From the NCBI GenBank assembly GCA_050952225.1, contig JBMNKL010000003.1:496001-560000 (forward strand): a stretch of DNA of 64,000 nt. The letters are read 5' to 3'. The notes under the pieces are model-generated. The model worked only from the letters and a program-made list of their open reading frames with translations, was not told the DNA's origin and made no database searches. A program made the position numbers and the translations under genes. This document shows positions 56,143 through 64,000 of the stretch, piece after piece. Each line of letters begins with the position of its first letter. Position 1 is the stretch's first letter. This stretch comes from JBMNKL01 sp050952225 (lineage in GTDB: Bacteria > Bacillota > Clostridia > Acetivibrionales > DTU013).

Positions 56143-56662
56143 TTACTTTCCTTTCTTTCCTTTTTCATTTGTATTGTCATCCCCATTTTCTTTTTCCTGG
56201 TAGTAGCTTTTATTTACTATCATCCTTAACCTGCTTAGGTTGGATTTAAATCTCTTTTCTTCCTCCATGCCCTGGGGAATATCATGTTCATGGCTTACGT
56301 TTCTTTCTTTTTTTATCTTGTACATGCCCGCATATTTTTCAAGAATCGATCTTGAAATCAAAGCGGGCTTCTTTTTCCTCCCCCAATTCCTCGTTCTCCA
56401 CGGACTCATCGAGGTCCACCGTTGTTAGAAAAACGACCGATTTCGACGTCGTAGCTATCAATAAAAATTTGTTTCCTGCCTTTACAAGATGCAGCCGCTT
56501 GTCCATACCGAGCATCACGGTCTCCAACACGCTTATGTTTTTGCTTTTCATGGCCTTGACCTGTTTTCGCCCGATATACCTGGCAGTAACATATGCAAGA
56601 AAAAGAAGGGAGCAAAATCCGATCAGGTATAGTATGACTTTCAGTATGTCCAACGGTCCCAT
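56143..56662 (-). CDS. fliO: Flagellar biosynthesis protein FliO, frame broken
   Basis: A small membrane protein that helps FliP assembly. It starts at ATG 56662 (MGPLDILKVILYL) after GGGAGGG, has one helix (about 8-28), then the conserved MLGMDKRLHLVKAGNKFLLIA stretch. After FDFK (near 56350) the frame shifts to SILEKYAGMYKIKKERN and a Lys-rich C-terminus ending at TAA 56143. The total of about 173 codons is slightly long for the family. Confidence 0.82.
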
Positions 56663-56690
56663 CGTATTCCCTCCCATTTAACCGGAATCA

Positions 56691-57053
56691 TCAGCCAAGA
56701 ACTTTCTTTACGGCTTCTATAACCCTTTCAGCCTGAAAAGGCTTAACAATAAAATCCCTGGCACCGGCCTGTATCGACTCAATAACCATAGCCTGCTGTC
56801 CCATGGCAGAGCACATTATAATCTGGGAATTGGAATCTATTTTTCGGATTTCCTTAACCGCTTGAATCCCGTCAACTTCAGGCATTGTGATATCCATGAT
56901 CACCAGGTCCGGCAGCAATTCCTTATATTTTTCAATGGCACGGCCTCCATGCTCGGCCTCGCCAACTACTTCATAACCGTTCTTTGTCAGAATATCCTTA
57001 ATCATCATTCTCATAAAAGCGGCATCATCGACAATCAGAATTCTTTTTCCCAT
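56691..57053 (-). CDS. cheY: Chemotaxis response regulator CheY
   Basis: A 120-residue single-domain receiver that binds the flagellar switch when phosphorylated. The acidic pair Asp9-Asp10, phosphoacceptor Asp54 in VIMDITMP, Ser82 in CSAMGQ and Lys104 in IVKPF are present. It lies between fliO and fliY, as in Bacillus. The frame is intact. Confidence 0.95.
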   Translation of the reverse strand: MGKRILIVDDAAFMRMMIKDILTKNGYEVVGEAEHGGRAIEKYKELLPDLVIMDITMPEVDGIQAVKEIRKIDSNSQIIMCSAMGQQAMVIESIQAGARDFIVKPFQAERVIEAVKKVLG

Positions 57054-57159
57054 TATTCTCTCCCCTCATTATGCGAGTACTAAGTCTCTAATTATGTTAT
57101 CATTTCATTTGCTTATTATCAAGCTTATGTTACCTAATCCAGTTGTATCACATATACAC

Positions 57160-58344
57160 TTACAGGCGTTTGCTCGGATGTATGATATCTGTGATTCTCA
57201 CACCAAAGCTCTCGTCTATGACCACAACTTCCCCTTTTGCAATCACTTTTTCGTTTACAAGGATATCCACCGGCTCCCCTGCAAGCTTGTCAAGTTCAAT
57301 AATCGAACCTGGACTGAATTCAAGTATGTCTTTGATTAGTTTTTCAGTCCTGCCCAACTCAACCGTGACCTGGAGAGGCACGTCCATGATAAGGCTGATA
57401 TTTTTCTTGTCCAATACGATTTTGCTCTCGTCAAAGCTTTGGAAATGAGCCGGCTGCACATTTACATGCCCAACAATGTGCCTCTGTTCAGGCGGCTTTT
57501 CATATGTAAATCCAGGCAGGCTGTCATGTACCTGTTGAGACCCCGTATCCTGCGTTACAGGAGGCGGAGGCGGTGTTACCTCGGCTTGCGCCTGTTGCTT
57601 CATGTTACTTGTTTCATCTTTTGGTTCCTGTTTCTCAACTTCTTCCGGCAATTCAAATGTTCCACTTCCCGGGTCCATCGTCATCAGGCTTTCAACCATC
57701 CTTTTTGCAAAGGATAACGGCAAAACCTGCATAATTTCGCTGTCGATCATGTTTTCGACAACCATTTTGAAAGCTATTTTTACTAACTTCTCACCTTTTT
57801 CAAAGGTTATCTTTCCACCAAAATTCTTTTCATTAAAAACAAACACATCCGGCGGTGATATTTCAATCTTTTTATCAAACATTGACGACATTGATGTGGA
57901 TGCGGAACCAATCATCTGGTTCATAGCTTCACTTATGGCGCTAAGATGCATTTCCGTAAGACTGCCTTCTGCCTTGGTGCCGTCTCCTCCCATCATAAGA
58001 TCGGCCATTACTTTTACGTCGTCATCCTTGATGATAAGCAGGTTCGTTCCCGTCAACCCATTCACATACTCTACCTTTACTCCCACATACGAGTCCGAAT
58101 ACTCCTTGGCGACATCATCAGGCGTGCTCAGCGATACTCTTGGTGTGGTAATGGTAACTTTATGACCTAAAAGTGTAAACAGCGTTGTGGCCGAAGCACC
58201 CATACTGATATTTCCTATTTCTCCGAGAGCATCCACCTCATGCGGATTAAGGCCGCTTTGCGCAGTTTCGTCTTCATTCTGAAGATCAGATAAAGTACCG
58301 TTCAATAAAGCGTCTATTTCGGCCTGTGATAACATATCTGCCAT
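57160..58344 (-). CDS. fliY: Flagellar switch phosphatase FliY (CheC-FliN type)
   Basis: A switch component and CheY-P phosphatase. The 394 residues have the N-terminal LSQAEIDALLNG peptide, two CheC-type active-site helices (ALGEIGNISMGASATTLFTLL and AISEAMNQMIGSASTSMS), a Pro/Gln-rich linker (about 240-305) and a FliN/SpoA domain (VPLQVTVELGRTEKLIKDILEFSPGS, split over 320-345). Its ATG shares bases with the fliM stop (TAATG). Confidence 0.95.
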   Translation of the reverse strand: MADMLSQAEIDALLNGTLSDLQNEDETAQSGLNPHEVDALGEIGNISMGASATTLFTLLGHKVTITTPRVSLSTPDDVAKEYSDSYVGVKVEYVNGLTGTNLLIIKDDDVKVMADLMMGGDGTKAEGSLTEMHLSAISEAMNQMIGSASTSMSSMFDKKIEISPPDVFVFNEKNFGGKITFEKGEKLVKIAFKMVVENMIDSEIMQVLPLSFAKRMVESLMTMDPGSGTFELPEEVEKQEPKDETSNMKQQAQAEVTPPPPPVTQDTGSQQVHDSLPGFTYEKPPEQRHIVGHVNVQPAHFQSFDESKIVLDKKNISLIMDVPLQVTVELGRTEKLIKDILEFSPGSIIELDKLAGEPVDILVNEKVIAKGEVVVIDESFGVRITDIIHPSKRL

Positions 58345-59330
58345 TATTCTTCCTCCTTCTTAAGGACTTTCGTAATCCTGACCGCAACCCTGTTCCTCTT
58401 GATACCGGGAACCGCATAGAATTTCTGCATGTTTCCCACGCGGATTTCCATTTCGTCATTTACCCCTGTATCCAAAGGCAATACATCTCCGGGCTGCAAT
58501 TCCAGAAATTCGTTAACCAGTATAGAGGTTTTTCCAAGAATCGCCCTCACGGGAACTTTTACACTCTGAACCCTGGATTCGATGCTTTTCTTCATTTCAG
58601 GAGTTGCCTCTTTCTGTATATTTGAAAACCATAACCTTGTGCTTAGCTTTGAAACAATTGGTTCAATTACCATGTGGGGTATGCATATATTTATCATGCC
58701 GTCCACATCCCCTACCCGGGCGCTCAGAGTTACCAGGGCAATGGTTTCATTCTGGGCGATTATCTGCGCAAATTGCGCATTGGTTTCTATTTTATCAAGC
58801 CTTGGCCTGATTGACAGGACATTCTCCCATGGTTCTCTCATTAAATTGAGAATTTGTATGATAATCCTCTCAATAATAGCCAACTCAATTTCCGTAAACT
58901 CCCTGACTCTCTCCAGTGCTGAACCAATGCCACCAAGTATCCTGTCTACAAGCGCATATGCGATATTAGGCTCCATTTCCAGTATTATGGATCCTGATAA
59001 AGGGGCAAAATCAATGATAGCCATTATAACCGGATTTGCGACGGAGTTGCTGAAGTCGCCGTAAGGCATCGCTTCCACTGAAACGACGTCAACCTGCACC
59101 AGCGTTCTCAGATAACCGGTCAGGAAATTGGTTACAAGGCGCGCGTAATTGTCGTAAATTATATTTAATGTCTTTATATGATCCTTGGCAAACTTGCTTG
59201 CCCTTCTGAAGTCGTGGACCCTGATCTTTTTTTCCTGCGTTGTGGACTGTATCTGCTGTGCATCGATTTCGCCCGTTCTCAGTGCTTTCAGCAGGTCGTC
59301 TATTTCATTTTGAGACAGGATATCTCCCAC
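58344..59330 (-). CDS. fliM: Flagellar motor switch protein FliM
   Basis: FliM binds CheY-P and forms the C-ring middle domain. From GTG 59330 (after AGGAGGTGG) it has 328 residues with the N-terminal ILSQNEIDDLLKAL peptide, HDFRRASKFAKDHIKTL, the CheC-like middle domain, and a C-terminal SpoA domain. Fourteen upstream codons are open but would overlap fliL and lack a site. Confidence 0.95.
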   Translation of the reverse strand: MGDILSQNEIDDLLKALRTGEIDAQQIQSTTQEKKIRVHDFRRASKFAKDHIKTLNIIYDNYARLVTNFLTGYLRTLVQVDVVSVEAMPYGDFSNSVANPVIMAIIDFAPLSGSIILEMEPNIAYALVDRILGGIGSALERVREFTEIELAIIERIIIQILNLMREPWENVLSIRPRLDKIETNAQFAQIIAQNETIALVTLSARVGDVDGMINICIPHMVIEPIVSKLSTRLWFSNIQKEATPEMKKSIESRVQSVKVPVRAILGKTSILVNEFLELQPGDVLPLDTGVNDEMEIRVGNMQKFYAVPGIKRNRVAVRITKVLKKEEE

Positions 59331-59343
59331 TTGAAACCACCTC

Positions 59344-59880
59344 CTACTGGAACAGCCATTCTGAAAATACAACCTTGTACACTACATCATCCGGTTTATC
59401 GACTCCCTCATTCATCAAGGCATTGATTTGGTTTGCAAGGTCTTCCTTGGCTTTGTCCAGAACAGCGGGATCTCTTACTTCATCCTCAGTCAGTGTCAGA
59501 AAAAACCTGACAATCAGCTCCTGTATCTCTTCGGAACGCGCGGCCAACATCTCCTCGACATTCGCCCTTTTGTTGTTCTTTAACGTCTTATAACACTTGA
59601 GTGTCACATTTGCCTGTATAATCGAGGTTTTCCCGGAATCGGCGCTCTTCAGGTTGAAATATCGCGCATCTCCATAAAGAGGCACTTTAATCAAATCCTC
59701 TTCCTTCGGGATATGCTTTTCATTCTCCCCGCCGGCTGCCGCCAAGCTCCCGTCGGCTTCACTGCCTCCGCCGCCCAGGCTGCCCTGCACGATGAAGATG
59801 TATCCTGCGAGAGCGGCTAATGATAATGTAAGGACTGCGACAACAATTATAAGTATAAAGAACGTGCTTTTAGACTCCAA
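59344..59880 (-). CDS. fliL: Flagellar basal body-associated protein FliL
   Basis: A 178-residue inner-membrane protein near the stator. It has one helix (8-30), a Gly-rich linker (GSLGGGGSEADG) and the conserved TLKCYKTLKNNKRANVEEMLAARSEEIQELI and LTEDEVRDPAVLDKAKEDLANQINAL segments (each split by small gaps from the consensus). The start is TTG 59880 after GGAGGGGG. The motA and motB genes often found upstream are absent. Confidence 0.92.
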   Translation of the reverse strand: MESKSTFFILIIVVAVLTLSLAALAGYIFIVQGSLGGGGSEADGSLAAAGGENEKHIPKEEDLIKVPLYGDARYFNLKSADSGKTSIIQANVTLKCYKTLKNNKRANVEEMLAARSEEIQELIVRFFLTLTEDEVRDPAVLDKAKEDLANQINALMNEGVDKPDDVVYKVVFSEWLFQ

Positions 59881-59897
59881 AACTTATGCCCCCTCCA

Positions 59898-60098
59898 TCA
59901 TTTGTGTGTATCGGCGTAAATCTGTATTTTCCCCCTGAATTCGATGATTTTGCCGATTACTTCATCTACAGTTTCCCTGCAGATATATTTCTTTGAATCC
60001 GTTAAAGTTATCACCGTATCCGGTGTAGCTTCTATCGTTTCTATCAAATCATCATTAAGGACATAAACCGAGCCGTTGAGTCTTGTTAACTTAATCAT
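59898..60098 (-). CDS. flbD: FlbD family flagellar protein
   Basis: A 66-residue protein matching FlbD: IKLTRLNGSVYVLNDDLIE start and DTVITLTDSKKYICRETVDEV middle. Its role is unclear, but it is almost always between flgE and the motor genes. GAGGT precedes the ATG. It is followed directly by fliL. Confidence 0.9.
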   Translation of the reverse strand: MIKLTRLNGSVYVLNDDLIETIEATPDTVITLTDSKKYICRETVDEVIGKIIEFRGKIQIYADTHK

Positions 60099-60251
60099 AA
60101 TATTTTTACCTCATAATTACAAGAGATTTTTTCATTTTTCAACAATATTTGTATGTATATGCAGCTTTTATTAATTATTTCTTAAAATAATGCAATTTTT
60201 TGATTTAGCGCCGTTTGCTCCGCCATAACCTGGTGTATTTACTGTTTTGCC

Positions 60252-60307
60252 GCTCTTCCGGATGCATCCCTGCGTTCCCGGCCGGTTACAATGCATCCGG
60301 AAAGAGC
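60252..60307. repeat. Long inverted repeat between flgE and flbD
   Basis: GCTCTTCCGGATGCAT and ATGCATCCGGA(A)AGAGC pair over 16 bp with one bulged base around a 23-base loop. No T-run follows on either strand, so it is not a classic terminator. It may stabilise the flgE mRNA end or mark processing. The rest of 60099-60346 shows no gene. Confidence 0.6.
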
Positions 60308-60346
60308 AGCAAGGTATTACTTGATCATTTCACTGTCACGCTGTCG

Positions 60347-61657
60347 TTATCTCTTGAGATTTACCAATTCCTGCAGCATTTCATCCGATGTCGTAATAAT
60401 ACGGCTGTTAGCCTGAAAACCCCTCTGCGTTATTATCATTTCCGTAAACTCCTTGGAAAGGTCCACGTTCGACATTTCCAGGGTGCCGGGATTAAGCGTT
60501 CCCGTACCGTTTGAACCGGGCTTTGACGGCTTGTAATCGCCTGAGTTCGTCGACGGTATGTAAAGATTGTCACCGACCTTCTGCAAGCCTGCCGGGTTTT
60601 CAAAGCTTGTTATCGCTATAAGCCCGAGCGACTGCTGCTGCCCGTTGTCGTAAATACCCGTCAGAATCCCGTCCGGACCGACGCTGAAGGTTACAAGGTT
60701 GCCGGATGAATAACCGTCTATGCTCTTTGGCTTGACCGAGTTGTCCGCGGCAAACATGGTTAGCTTGGAAAAGTCAATTGTTACATCAAAACCATCTGTT
60801 CCCATTTCCTCATCCGGTGTAAATCTTATCGTAGCTGTCGGCGGGTCTGTCGCCAGTATGCCATCCGTACCAAATTCCAGAGTATCTTCACCTTCAACCA
60901 CTTCTACAGCATATCTCGTACCTTCTGGAATTCTCCATCCCCATGTTGTCCCTTCTTCTCCGGCTTCAATCTTAAAAAACTCCAGGTTGATTTTATAGTT
61001 GTTTCCCAGTTTGTCATATACCGTCATAGGTACGGTAAATATCTCATCCGCCTGCGGGTCGTTTTCATTCTCTGCTTCTACCATCGACGCGTCAAGGTTT
61101 CCTGCCAGCTCAATCTTCGAAGTAGCCTTGGCCGGGATGATCCTCTTGTTCCTGTACGCATCCGAGTACAGGTTTATCGGCTCAATCGGGCTTTCAGTGT
61201 CAAACTCGCCGCTGCCGTCGGATTTCAATCTTTGCCAGCCATACACGTTCAGCCCGCTGCCAGTAACCAGGTTGCCCAGCTTGTCTATCGTAAAATTGCC
61301 TGCCCTCGTGAACTTAAACGTATCATTGATACCTCCCCTGCAGATGAAGAAGCCTTCGCCTTCTATCATCATGTCCGTCGGGTTGTCCGTCCTTTGCGTG
61401 CTGCCCCTCGTCATTATCGTATCAACCGCCCCGACGCCAAGTCCGAGACCAATCTGCATCGGATTGGTCCCTCCCCTTCCGGTTAATGTATCAGGAGCGC
61501 TTGCGCCCCTTAAAGTCTGGCTGAATATTTCCTGGAAGGTAACCCTTCCCGATTTAAAAGCAACCGTATTAACGTTGGCTACATTATTGCCTATAACATC
61601 CATCCTGGTCTGGTGCGCTCGTAGTCCGGACACACCCGAGAACATTGATCTCATCAT
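60347..61657 (-). CDS. flgE: Flagellar hook protein FlgE
   Basis: The structural hook subunit, 436 residues. The N-terminal rod-type helix MFSGVSGLRAHQTRMDVIGNN and VNTVAFKSGRVTFQE, the D1/D2 domain, and the C-terminal helix DLSKEFTEMIITQRGFQANSR to EMLQELVNLKR are all present. AGGAGG lies upstream; two adjacent ATGs are possible starts. The frame is intact. A long hairpin follows it. Confidence 0.95.
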   Translation of the reverse strand: MMRSMFSGVSGLRAHQTRMDVIGNNVANVNTVAFKSGRVTFQEIFSQTLRGASAPDTLTGRGGTNPMQIGLGLGVGAVDTIMTRGSTQRTDNPTDMMIEGEGFFICRGGINDTFKFTRAGNFTIDKLGNLVTGSGLNVYGWQRLKSDGSGEFDTESPIEPINLYSDAYRNKRIIPAKATSKIELAGNLDASMVEAENENDPQADEIFTVPMTVYDKLGNNYKINLEFFKIEAGEEGTTWGWRIPEGTRYAVEVVEGEDTLEFGTDGILATDPPTATIRFTPDEEMGTDGFDVTIDFSKLTMFAADNSVKPKSIDGYSSGNLVTFSVGPDGILTGIYDNGQQQSLGLIAITSFENPAGLQKVGDNLYIPSTNSGDYKPSKPGSNGTGTLNPGTLEMSNVDLSKEFTEMIITQRGFQANSRIITTSDEMLQELVNLKR

Positions 61658-61742
61658 ATCGGATGTTCGACCTCCTTCTTATTGCTATAACGCATCCCGT
61701 CCGTTGTTCGGGGATGCACAGCCTCCCGAAAGGGTCCGGCTG

Positions 61743-62153
61743 TTATATGATTACTGTTCCATCAATGTTTGTAAATACGTTTTCCTTAAGCTCATCGCTG
61801 TTTGCTACCGTTATAACCGTCCTGTTCTTCACGTTGACCACAAGTGCCAGGTTGTCCATTAAAACAAGCGAGTCCCTTATTCCTTTTGATTCCGCTTTTG
61901 CAACCGCTTCACCTATTCTTCCCCGCTGCTCGTCGGTAAGAGTGATGTTTCTGGACTTAAGCCTGTGTTCCGCGTGCTTGGAGAATCTGACAAGTTCAGC
62001 CTGCTTTTGCCTGAGTATGCTTTCAAACGAGTTTATTGCAGCATTCTGTCCTCTGACCGTGCTATCCGGCCTTGCAGCTGGTTTTGCAGGCTGTCCTGTT
62101 GCAACAACCGGCCTGTTTAAAATATTCCCGGTGTTGTCAACTACCACTGCCAT
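61743..62153 (-). CDS. TIGR02530 flagellar operon protein
   Basis: A 136-residue protein of the TIGR02530 family, always found between flgD and flgE in Firmicutes. It has the FESILRQKQAELVRFSKHAEHRL and KNRTVITVAN segments. Function unknown; it lies with the hook genes and may act in hook assembly. It overlaps the flgD stop by 17 bases. GGAGG is close to the ATG; a GTG two codons in is an alternative. Confidence 0.88.
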   Translation of the reverse strand: MAVVVDNTGNILNRPVVATGQPAKPAARPDSTVRGQNAAINSFESILRQKQAELVRFSKHAEHRLKSRNITLTDEQRGRIGEAVAKAESKGIRDSLVLMDNLALVVNVKNRTVITVANSDELKENVFTNIDGTVII

Positions 62154-63066
62154 CCACCTCCGCTTCGTCGGACCCGGGGCTTTCCGTGTCGTTTTCCGTC
62201 CCGGCCGCTCTTTCTTCCGGCATGTTTTCCGCCGGTTTTGTAATATTTGTTATGCTCTCAAGCGGAACATGTACTCCGTTAAGTACTGCCGTAATCTTGC
62301 CGTTTTTGGCAAAATCAAGCGCAACAATCCTCGCGGTGACCGGAACACGTTTGCCCGTGCTGCTGTCCTTGATAATTATATCGATTTCCTCTCCGCTCTC
62401 ATACGCCGCCGTCAACGTATCCCTTACATAGTCGGCATCGGTTGTCTTTACGGAGTCGTCCAGGCCCGCTATCTCTACGCTGACCCCGTCCATTACGGCA
62501 TAGTCTTCATAAATTCCCTTCTGCAATGCCCTTACAATACCGGTGACTTTAATCATATCGCCGTCCAAGGGATTATAAACAATGCCATTGACCTGGCATC
62601 CTATCAGGCCTGTAAAGGACGAAAGGTTGCTTTGCGACGAATACGCGCTTTCGGTTACGCAGACAATGTCATCAATCGGTACTTCAACCCCTCTTACGAT
62701 CGCATAGTATTTCCCCAAACTATACGTTATGCCGGACACGTCCCCGTCGATTTCGGTGATTCTTTTTGTCGCCGGGTCAGTTATATTGGCAATAACTCTC
62801 TTGCCTATCAGGCTATACGCTTTTGTAGCCGTGAAGCTTGTGTTGAGGTTTTGCATTTGTTCCAGTGCGCTGAATTGTGCCATTTGTGCGATAAATTCCT
62901 TGTCGTCGGTTGGATTCAGCGGATCCTGGTACCTTAACTGCATGATAAGGAGATTTAAAAAATCATCCTTGCCAAGCTCACCGGTGTTTCTGTTGCTTAC
63001 CTTCGATTCGCCTTCAGCAATAATCTGCTCTATTGTCTTCTGTGTCGCGGCTATTGATATGCTCAA
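62137..63066 (-). CDS. flgD: Flagellar hook-capping protein FlgD
   Basis: FlgD caps the growing hook. The N-terminal signature GKDDFLNLLIMQLRYQDP and EFIAQMAQFSALEQMQNLN is present. At about 309 residues it is longer than typical FlgD because of an extended middle and an acidic C-terminal tail (PEERAAGTENDTESPGSDEAE). AGGGGGTG suits TTG 63066; the GTG at 63075 overlaps that site. The frame is intact. Confidence 0.92.
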   Translation of the reverse strand: MSISIAATQKTIEQIIAEGESKVSNRNTGELGKDDFLNLLIMQLRYQDPLNPTDDKEFIAQMAQFSALEQMQNLNTSFTATKAYSLIGKRVIANITDPATKRITEIDGDVSGITYSLGKYYAIVRGVEVPIDDIVCVTESAYSSQSNLSSFTGLIGCQVNGIVYNPLDGDMIKVTGIVRALQKGIYEDYAVMDGVSVEIAGLDDSVKTTDADYVRDTLTAAYESGEEIDIIIKDSSTGKRVPVTARIVALDFAKNGKITAVLNGVHVPLESITNITKPAENMPEERAAGTENDTESPGSDEAEVDGSGS

Positions 63067-63078
63067 CTCTTTCACCCC

Positions 63079-64000
63079 CTATGCCGTAAGATTAATCGTG
63101 CTGTAATCCCATAAATACGCGCCGCTCGCGGCAAATACGCCTGTCAATTCATGCATGTCTCCTTCAACATGTGATCCAAGGTATGCTTTCCCGGCGGAAA
63201 CCATTCTTCCGCTTTCACCCGGTCCGTACCCGTTATCCGGATATCCGTCGGATTCCTGCCGGACAGAAACGCTGAAACCCTGGACGTTGATACCCTGCCT
63301 TTCGAGGGAATCCTTCAGAAGCTGCATGTTTGCTTCAAGCACCTGTTTTACCTGCTGGTTTTCGGCAACAAACCTGGCCATTACGAGACCGTTTTCAGCA
63401 GAGACTTTCAGTGAAACCCTTCCCAGGCTTTCCGGTTTCAGCTCCATTGCTATTTCAGACTTCTCCGGCGTCAGGATTACTTTTACTTTTTCAATGACCT
63501 GGTTGATAATGTCCCTTGGCTGAATAATAGCACCCGTATCTTTTCCGGTTATTGCTGCAATGTTTTCACCGGGCGGATTGGCTGGCATAAAGTGTACGTC
63601 TGTTTGCAGTCCTTCACCGTCAGGTATTTCAAGCCCTTCGGATTCATCCCCGGACATATCGCCGTAAGGCACTTGCATGCTTACGTCATCTTCCATATCC
63701 GCTTTCTTTGACGCTTCTTTCACCGCCCTGGCAGATGCAGGCGTTATCCCTGATTCGTCTCCGTCCTGCTGCATCGCAGGCTCTTCGTTAACGTCCCGGT
63801 TCTCCGCCGGCAGCGTCATCAGGACCTCCATTTGTTGTTCCGCTTCACCCTTGTCCATAACCTGCCGGACACCAAGCTCATCGAGTTTCAGCCTGATGCA
63901 TTCACTTAGTTTTTCAATAAATGATTCGTTATCCGTGCCGTCCGGAATACTGTTTCTGGTACTTTTGACAGACACCTGCGTGGCTTTGTATTCTCCTTCG
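63079..64000 (-). CDS. fliK: Flagellar hook-length control protein FliK, 5' part off the window
   Basis: FliK measures hook length and signals FlhB. The C-terminal Flg_hook domain is clear (ELKPESLGRVSLKVSAENGLV, NQQVKQVLEANMQLLKDSL, GINVQGFSVSV). An acidic, low-complexity middle precedes it. The frame is open to the window edge, so the true start lies upstream; the GTG at 63975 is only internal. It is the most upstream flagellar gene visible here. Confidence 0.85.
   Translation of the reverse strand, partial: EGEYKATQVSVKSTRNSIPDGTDNESFIEKLSECIRLKLDELGVRQVMDKGEAEQQMEVLMTLPAENRDVNEEPAMQQDGDESGITPASARAVKEASKKADMEDDVSMQVPYGDMSGDESEGLEIPDGEGLQTDVHFMPANPPGENIAAITGKDTGAIIQPRDIINQVIEKVKVILTPEKSEIAMELKPESLGRVSLKVSAENGLVMARFVAENQQVKQVLEANMQLLKDSLERQGINVQGFSVSVRQESDGYPDNGYGPGESGRMVSAGKAYLGSHVEGDMHELTGVFAASGAYLWDYSTINLTA

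Noticed and set aside
1..64000. CRISPR arrays, prophage, transposases or rRNA
   Set aside because: No regularly spaced repeats, integrase, transposase, terminase or rRNA motifs were found on either strand.

Overview
The window reads as the chromosome of an anaerobic, endospore-forming, flagellated member of the Clostridia. I infer this from a SCIFF peptide and its radical SAM maturase, a yqfC-yqfD-phoH-pgpH-ybeY-dgkA-era-yqzL-recO cluster, THF and lysine riboswitches, a CheC/CheD chemotaxis operon and sigma-A type promoters with 17-bp spacers. Most genes lie on the minus strand; the lysine-pathway operon, one tRNA and two small Cys-rich genes are on the plus strand. No rRNA, CRISPR array, phage or insertion sequence was seen.

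Layout. 1-3506: secD (3' part missing), an HD-domain protein, the SCIFF maturase and the tiny SCIFF precursor gene. 3733-7630: an SDR oxidoreductase, a sugar isomerase and a broken branched-chain amino acid ABC locus (livF, livG and a 5'-truncated livM; no livH or binding protein), which separates scfA from the TIGR04086 gene and yajC. 8247-11566: yajC, tgt, queA and purC. 11635-13457: a SpoIID/LytB-like protein. 13614-17312 (+): a lysine-riboswitch operon asd-dapA-dapB plus a double-ACT protein, converging on a DUF624 membrane protein with a long acidic tail. 18616-19504 (+): tRNA-Leu(GAG), a zinc-ribbon protein and a DUF6485 protein. 19517-28623: the recO-era-pgpH-phoH-yqfDC-deacetylase housekeeping and sporulation cluster. 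28698-32971: two DUF881 proteins and a nucleotidyltransferase/phosphomannomutase fusion. 33033-37685: a glycerol operon (two FAD oxidoreductases, DUF1667, glpK). 37750-38543: folT under a THF riboswitch. 38917-39687: bacteriohemerythrin and tRNA-Leu(CAA). 39732-64000: a long flagellar/chemotaxis operon running from fliK at the right edge down to small flagellar-operon proteins.

The sequence has a strong quality pattern. About forty +/-1 frame breaks fall in patches (secD; the SpoIID-like gene; asd/dapA/dapB; the nucleotidyltransferase fusion; glpK; fapA through cheB; fliO/fliP), while other stretches of 6-12 kb are clean. The broken genes keep full family length and conserved residues on both sides of each break. 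I read this mainly as local base-calling or consensus error rather than gene decay, and annotate these genes at full extent with that caveat.

How the genes work together: the asd operon makes dihydrodipicolinate and tetrahydrodipicolinate for lysine, cell wall and spore dipicolinate under lysine feedback. The glycerol operon phosphorylates and oxidises glycerol. The flagellar operon encodes hook assembly (fliK, flgD, flgE), the switch (fliM, fliY), the export gate (fliOPQR, flhAB), placement factors (flhF, flhG), chemotaxis signalling (cheA, B, C, D, W, Y) and the flagellar sigma factor.
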